A stretch of 64,000 nucleotides of DNA from Shimia sp. SK013 (GTDB taxonomy: Bacteria > Pseudomonadota > Alphaproteobacteria > Rhodobacterales > Rhodobacteraceae), in the NCBI RefSeq assembly GCF_001292625.1, contig NZ_LAJH01000014.1, forward strand, positions 1 to 64,000. The letters run 5' to 3'. Every line of letters begins with the position of its first letter. Position 1 is the first letter of the stretch. Both the position numbers and the translations under genes were made by a program. The notes beneath the pieces were generated by a model. That model had not been told where the DNA came from. It searched no databases and saw only the letters and a list, made by a program, of their open reading frames with translations. This document shows, one piece after another, positions 59,633 to 64,000 of the stretch.

Positions 59633-60775
59633 ATGGGTATCTTCGACTTTCTCACCGGTGAATTCATCGACGTCATCCACTGGGTGGACGACACCCGCGA
59701 CACGCTGGTCTGGCGGTTCGAGCGTGAAGGCCACGAAATCAAATACGGTGCCAAGCTGACGGTCCGCGAAGGTCAGGCTGCCGTGTTTGTCCACGAAGGC
59801 CAACTCGCCGACGTGTTCACCCCCGGTCTTTATATGTTGGAAACCAACAACATGCCGGTAATGACCACGTTGCAGCACTGGGATCACGGCTTCAAAAGCC
59901 CGTTTAAATCCGAGATCTACTACGTCAACACCACGCGCTTTGCCGATCTGAAATGGGGCACCAAAAACCCGATCATGGCGCGTGACCCTGAATTTGGTCC
60001 CGTGCGCCTGCGCGCCTATGGCACCTATGCGATCCGTGTTGTCGACCCTGCACGCTTCCTGACCGAAATCGTCGGCACCGACGGCGAATTCACCATGGAC
60101 GAGATCAGCTATCAGATCCGCAATATCATCGTGCAAGAATTCTCCCGTGTGATTGCGTCCTCGGGCATTCCAGTGTTGGACATGGCCGCCAACACCGCCG
60201 ATTTGGGCAAGCTGGTTGCGGCTGAAATCTCAGGCACATTGGCTGAATACGGCCTCTCGATCCCCGAGCTTTACATCGAAAACATCTCGCTTCCGCCTGC
60301 GGTTGAGGCCGCGATGGACAAGCGCACATCAATGGGCATCGTCGGCGACCTTGGCGCCTACACACAGTTTTCCGCAGCCGAAGCCTTGACTGCCGCTGCG
60401 CAGACGCCCAACTCTGGCATGGGTGCGGGCCTTGGCATGGGGATGGGCATGGCGATGGCGCAACAGATGGCCGCGCAAAATGCACAGCCCCAAGTGGGCC
60501 CGTGGGGCGCCGCCCCCGCCGCGGCTCCTGCACCGCAAGCCGCCGCAGCACCGCCCCCGCCGCCTCCGGTTGAACACGTCTGGCACATCGCCGAGAACGG
60601 GGTCACCAAAGGCCCGTTCTCCAAGGCCGCTCTGGGTCGCATGGCTGCGGCTGGTGAACTGACCCGCGAAACCCTTGTCTGGACCGCCGGCCAAGACGGC
60701 TGGAAACACGCCGAAGACGTGGCAGAACTCGCTCAACTCTTTACCATCCTACCACCACCACCTCCGGGGGCTTAA
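59633..60775 (+). CDS. SPFH-domain protein with C-terminal GYF2 domain
   Basis: This is a 380-residue protein. Residues 20-250 form an SPFH/virion-core-like domain (YGAKLTVREGQAAVFVHEGQ, GPVRLRAYGTYAIRVVDPA). A Met/Gly/Ala/Pro linker (residues 255-320) follows, then a GYF2 domain at 322-376 (VWHIAENGVTKGPFSKAALG, VWTAGQDGWKHAED). It is akin to Bacillus YdjI-type SPFH proteins. There is no membrane helix, so it probably works at the membrane through its neighbour. A purine-rich AAAGGAA ribosome site precedes it. It is followed nine bases later by the zinc-ribbon gene. Confidence 0.88.
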   Translation: MGIFDFLTGEFIDVIHWVDDTRDTLVWRFEREGHEIKYGAKLTVREGQAAVFVHEGQLADVFTPGLYMLETNNMPVMTTLQHWDHGFKSPFKSEIYYVNTTRFADLKWGTKNPIMARDPEFGPVRLRAYGTYAIRVVDPARFLTEIVGTDGEFTMDEISYQIRNIIVQEFSRVIASSGIPVLDMAANTADLGKLVAAEISGTLAEYGLSIPELYIENISLPPAVEAAMDKRTSMGIVGDLGAYTQFSAAEALTAAAQTPNSGMGAGLGMGMGMAMAQQMAAQNAQPQVGPWGAAPAAAPAPQAAAAPPPPPPVEHVWHIAENGVTKGPFSKAALGRMAAAGELTRETLVWTAGQDGWKHAEDVAELAQLFTILPPPPPGA

Positions 60776-60785
60776 GGCCAACAAA

Positions 60786-61892
60786 GTGACAGATTTACCG
60801 CCCCCTGCACCCCAAGAAACCACCCGCTTCCCCTGTCCCAATTGCGGTGCGGACTATCGCTTTGCCCCCAAACAGGCCAAGCTGGTCTGCGATCATTGCG
60901 GCCATGAGGAAGCGACGGAGCAAGGCGACCGCGACGCCGCGATTGCCGAGCTTGATTTCAAGGCGGCACTGGCCGAACAACTGCCCGCCGCCGAGATGGT
61001 CGAAACCCGCGCCAGCTCCTGCCCGAACTGCGCCGCGCATGTGGTGTTTGAGGGCGACACCCACGCCACCGAATGCCCGTTCTGCGCCACGCCTGTGGTG
61101 GTCGACACCGGCACGCATCGCCAAATCAAACCACGCGCTGTGCTGCCGTTCCAGCTTGCGGAACGCACCGCCCATGACGCCATGAACACATGGCTTGGCA
61201 AGCTCTGGTTTGCGCCCAACGGACTGGCCGACTACGCCCGCAAAGGGCGCAAGATGAACGGCGTCTACGTGCCTTACTGGACCTATGACGCAGACACCAA
61301 ATCCCGTTATCAGGGCGAGCGTGGCACTGTCTATTACGTCACCGAAACCGTGATGCGTGACGGCAAACCCGAGCAGCGCCAAGTACAGAAAATCCGCTGG
61401 CGTCCTGCCGCGGGCCGCGTCAAACGCTGGTTTGACGACGTGCTGGTGCTGGCCTCCCGTGCGCTTCCAAAACGCTACACAGACGCATTGCAACCATGGG
61501 ACCTGTCCAAGCTGGAACCCTACTCGCCTGAATTCCTCGCAGGGTTTCAGGCCGAGGGCTACAGCGTCGAACTTCAAGACGGCTATGACGAAGCCCGCGC
61601 CCATATGGACGCCGTGATCCGTCGCGACGTGGCCTTTGACATCGGCGGCGACCGACAGCGCATTCACCACATCTCCACAGCCGTGAATGACGTGACTTTC
61701 AAGCACATTCTTTTGCCGGTTTGGATGGCAGCGTACAAATACCGCGGCAAGACCTATCGCTTTGTGGTCAATGGACAAACCGGACGTGTTCAGGGCGAAA
61801 GACCCTATTCCGCGATCAAGATTGCGATCGCTGTCACGCTCGGATTGCTTGCCGCCGCTGCAATTGGCTATATCATCGCCCAAAACCAATAA
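60786..61892 (+). CDS. Zinc-ribbon membrane-anchored protein (YdjG-like)
   Basis: This is a 368-residue protein with two N-terminal zinc ribbons, Cys17/20 with Cys35/38 and Cys79/82 with Cys97/100. A beta-rich central region (RKMNGVYVPYWTYDADTKSRY, HILLPVWMAAYKYRGKTYRF) and one C-terminal membrane helix at about 344-364 follow. This order resembles proteins often labelled primosomal-like, and Bacillus YdjG, which pairs with an SPFH protein. I choose GTG at 60786, as the frame upstream overlaps the SPFH gene. It likely anchors the SPFH protein, which is an inference from the pairing. Confidence 0.8.
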   Translation: MTDLPPPAPQETTRFPCPNCGADYRFAPKQAKLVCDHCGHEEATEQGDRDAAIAELDFKAALAEQLPAAEMVETRASSCPNCAAHVVFEGDTHATECPFCATPVVVDTGTHRQIKPRAVLPFQLAERTAHDAMNTWLGKLWFAPNGLADYARKGRKMNGVYVPYWTYDADTKSRYQGERGTVYYVTETVMRDGKPEQRQVQKIRWRPAAGRVKRWFDDVLVLASRALPKRYTDALQPWDLSKLEPYSPEFLAGFQAEGYSVELQDGYDEARAHMDAVIRRDVAFDIGGDRQRIHHISTAVNDVTFKHILLPVWMAAYKYRGKTYRFVVNGQTGRVQGERPYSAIKIAIAVTLGLLAAAAIGYIIAQNQ

Positions 61893-61910
61893 AAGACTTG
61901 GGACGACCCG

Positions 61911-62582
61911 ATGACCCCGCATTCCGCCCTCCAAGAGCTGCTCAACAGCCGATTTTCCTGTCGCGCCTTCCGCAAGGATCCGGTCCCCCGAGATGTGATC
62001 GAACAAGTTCTGCGTGACGCTGGCCGCGCGCCCAGTTGGTGCAACGCCCAACCGTGGAAAGTGATTGTGGCCTCCGGTGCGCAGACCGACGCCTTCCGCG
62101 ACACGATGGCAAGCGCCTTTGATAATGGTAAACCAGCGCCCGACTATCCCTTTCCCGCGACCTACACAGGCGCCCACCTGCAAAGGCGCCGCACCTGCGG
62201 CATGCAGCTATACGAGGCTGTCGGCATTGGTCGCAGAGACCGCGAAGGGCGTGCCGCGCAAATGCGGGAAAACTACACCCTGTTTGGCGCCCCCCATGTG
62301 GCGGTGATCACCTGCCCCGAAGAACTCGGACCCTATGGTGTTCTCGATTGCGGCGGCTTTATCACGGCCTTTTGTCTGTCGGCACAGGCCCAAGGCCTCG
62401 GCACCGTGCCACAGGCCGCTTTGTCGCTGTTCTCCGACGCCGTGCGCACGCAATTCGCCATCCCCGACGATCGCAAAGTGCTGGCGGCTATTTCGTTTGG
62501 CTATCCGGATGATCAGGCCAACATAAACCAGTTCCGCACCGATCGCGCCGAGCTGGACGAATTTGTCGAGTGGAAAGACTAG
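61911..62582 (+). CDS. Nitroreductase-family flavoprotein
   Basis: This 223-residue FMN-dependent NAD(P)H oxidoreductase has the family segments SRFSCRAFRKDPVPRDVIEQ, GRAPSWCNAQPWKVIV, DCGGFITAFCLSAQAQGLGT and AISFGYPDDQ. It probably reduces nitro or quinone compounds, though the natural substrate is unknown. It lies 18 bases after the zinc-ribbon gene but is probably not functionally tied to it. It is convergent with the DUF2235 gene. Confidence 0.9.
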   Translation: MTPHSALQELLNSRFSCRAFRKDPVPRDVIEQVLRDAGRAPSWCNAQPWKVIVASGAQTDAFRDTMASAFDNGKPAPDYPFPATYTGAHLQRRRTCGMQLYEAVGIGRRDREGRAAQMRENYTLFGAPHVAVITCPEELGPYGVLDCGGFITAFCLSAQAQGLGTVPQAALSLFSDAVRTQFAIPDDRKVLAAISFGYPDDQANINQFRTDRAELDEFVEWKD

Positions 62583-62619
62583 TCGTCAGTCGCTTGGGGC
62601 GTGTCTCAAACGCGCCGTC

Positions 62620-63678
62620 TTAGCGCAAGTCGCCCACAACCCGCGCTTTTACATCGCCCGCCGCCACAAAGGGTTTCGCACTTTCATGTAAACTTTCGCT
62701 GCGATCCCGTCCGGCAATCCGGCGTTTACGGATCCAGAAAAACTTACCCCAACGCCGCCAGGTGCCCAACATTGGCACTTCTGCGTCGCACACGATCCGC
62801 TCCTGCCACCCTTCAGGCAAAGCCACATCACAGCTTTCCAGCCGCTCCAGCATCCAGACAAGCGAGATATTCCCCAGGGGACGGGCCGCCGCAAACCCGT
62901 GAAGCTGCCCGCCCACGTCGCCATGCGCGCCGCGAAACCAGACCTGTTCCACCCGCCCGTCCCACATGTCGGGGCATTCCCACATCTCCGGCGCGAACAC
63001 CGACCGCGTTTCATCCAGCGCCAGCGCCTGAAATCCATGGCGCACGACGGGGCTCAGGTGGTGGTTGTGAAACGCGTGCCGCTTCTCCGTAAGGCGCCAC
63101 AAAAGCGGCAATCGCGCGCCCAGCGCTTTGACCGTGTCCCAGACACCGATCATCTCAACCGCAACGTCTTCATGGCAATGCGCCTCGGCAAAGGTACCAA
63201 CCACGTCGCTGTCCGGCGTCAATTCATAGTGGCGATACGCGGTGCGGATGTTGCGCTCCGTCGCGCACTCCGCCCGCAACAAGCCGACGCGGTCAATCAC
63301 ACCTGCCAACGACCGAACGGCAAAAGCGCCACGCGAATATCCCATCAGGAATATGCGATCACCGGGACGATAGCGGCTCGCCAGATAGCCATAAGCCCGC
63401 CGGATTTGCCGGTTGATCCCACGCCCCATCATCACGTCCAGTGTCTGCCGCCAGCCAGGCCATTGCACGCCCGCCTCATAGTAAAGCGACACGTCAGGCC
63501 GCATCTCCTGCAACAAACGATATGTCAGCCCCGCGTTGGTTTCCTCACCAGCGCGCAGGCTCGACATTGTGCCGTCCAGAATAAGAACATGGGTAACCGC
63601 CCCGCGCCGCGCGGTGACTTTGGAATGGTCTGCACGGGGTCCGCCGCGCAGCCAATTCCAAAAGCGTTTACGCAGCAT
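62620..63678 (-). CDS. DUF2235 alpha/beta-hydrolase-like protein
   Basis: This 352-residue protein has the DUF2235 (T6SS phospholipase Tle-like) pattern. It includes LILDGTMSS, the nucleophile elbow GYSRGAFAVRSLAGVI, the acidic GVWDTVKALG and a late histidine in RGAHGDVGGQL, a plausible Ser-Asp-His triad. No secretion genes are nearby. The ATG at 63678 overlaps the 3' end of the upstream gene by 11 bases. Lipase activity is a family inference. Confidence 0.85.
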   Translation of the reverse strand: MLRKRFWNWLRGGPRADHSKVTARRGAVTHVLILDGTMSSLRAGEETNAGLTYRLLQEMRPDVSLYYEAGVQWPGWRQTLDVMMGRGINRQIRRAYGYLASRYRPGDRIFLMGYSRGAFAVRSLAGVIDRVGLLRAECATERNIRTAYRHYELTPDSDVVGTFAEAHCHEDVAVEMIGVWDTVKALGARLPLLWRLTEKRHAFHNHHLSPVVRHGFQALALDETRSVFAPEMWECPDMWDGRVEQVWFRGAHGDVGGQLHGFAAARPLGNISLVWMLERLESCDVALPEGWQERIVCDAEVPMLGTWRRWGKFFWIRKRRIAGRDRSESLHESAKPFVAAGDVKARVVGDLR

Positions 63679-64000
63679 CGGGCGCGGCTTCGCGCAGCAT
63701 TTCCCAGACCCGCAGCGGGGTAAACGGCATGTCAGCCTGACGCACTCCGCGGTCCCAAAGCGCATCCTGTACTGCGTTGGCCACAGCCGCCATTGCCCCC
63801 ACGGTGCCCGCTTCGCCACAGCCTTTCATGCCCATGATGTTCGCCGTCGACGGCACGGCCTCGGTGGTAAAGCCGATCATCGGCATATCGCTGGCGCGCG
63901 GCATCGCGTAATCCATAAAGGTTGCGGTCAACAACTGACCGTCCTCGTCAAACACCACATGCTCCATCAAGGCCTGACCTGCGCCCTGCGCGACACCGCC
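63668..64000 (-). CDS. Xanthine dehydrogenase/CoxL-family large subunit (3' end)
   Basis: The frame is open to the window edge, so only the last 110 residues are seen. GGVAQGAGQALMEHVVFDEDG, FMDYAMPRASDMP and the molybdenum-site glutamate in GMKGCGEAGTVGAMAAVANAV are diagnostic of the molybdopterin hydroxylase large subunit (CoxL/XdhB type). The enzyme oxidises CO, purines or aldehydes. The substrate cannot be told from this end. Its cofactor needs MoaD/MoaE, which are encoded in this window. Confidence 0.92.
   Translation of the reverse strand, partial: GGVAQGAGQALMEHVVFDEDGQLLTATFMDYAMPRASDMPMIGFTTEAVPSTANIMGMKGCGEAGTVGAMAAVANAVQDALWDRGVRQADMPFTPLRVWEMLREAAPDAA

Noticed and set aside
60795-62183. 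462-codon minus-strand frame opposite the zinc-ribbon and nitroreductase genes
   Set aside because: Both plus-strand genes have clear domain motifs and stop-start spacing. The antisense product looks like shadow sequence.

Overview
The window comes from a chromosome of a marine-type alphaproteobacterium, almost certainly Rhodobacteraceae (Roseobacter group). The evidence is gene order and content: a SPOR lipoprotein, D,D-carboxypeptidase, tmk, holB, tatD and MBL-hydrolase run; an aa3 oxidase subunit I with Paracoccus-like ligand spacing; an alphaproteobacterial cheR/cheD chemotaxis operon; and a DUF1127 gene followed by an array of CUCCUCCC-loop hairpins of the kind known from Rhodobacter sphaeroides. 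Most of the DNA is GC-rich and densely packed, with many ATGA, GTGA and TTGA stop-start overlaps.

Layout. 1-3716 is the end of an integrated element abutting a tRNA-Ser gene. It holds an intact P4-type integrase, a decayed second tyrosine recombinase with an in-frame TGA, two small DNA-binding proteins and one frameshifted gene. 4150-11386 is a housekeeping run for cell wall, dTMP, DNA polymerase III delta prime and hydrolases. 11690-20748 is a chemotaxis operon (STAS, cheY, cheA, cheW, cheR, cheY, a CheT/CheZ-like small protein, an Aer-type PAS protein, an MCP and cheD) without cheB. 20749-28989 carries a tRNA-Leu, a LytTR membrane regulator, lipB, a cytochrome c, a PEP-mutase-like enzyme, ctaD and small genes. 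29052-32703 contains a DUF2189 protein, apbC, the DUF1127 gene with four two-hairpin sRNA units, and a GST.

32899-46851 has a PcrA-type helicase, an FMN hydroxy-acid oxidase, a rhodanese, pyruvate carboxylase, a seemingly lower-GC patch (an unknown protein plus trmL), gshA, an rsmE operon with two unknown genes, and ubiA. 46910-54382 has an OmpA-family protein, an exported D-aminoacylase, moaE-moaD-pgsA, a ceramidase-like membrane protein, a UPF0173 hydrolase and tadA. 54447-62582 contains a pseudouridine synthase and then a run of TerC, a 27-residue membrane peptide, XpaC-like, TelA, a DUF2927 lipoprotein, an SPFH-GYF2 protein and a zinc-ribbon membrane protein. This run looks like an envelope-stress module. 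The window ends with a DUF2235 hydrolase and the 3' end of a molybdopterin hydroxylase large subunit.

Most promising for follow-up: the TerC/TelA/SPFH/zinc-ribbon module with its tiny membrane protein; the chemotaxis operon, in which three unrelated proteins share a G-[DE]-V-x-L-F peptide and a candidate CheZ-like phosphatase sits where cheB is missing; and the DUF1127-CcsR-like sRNA array.
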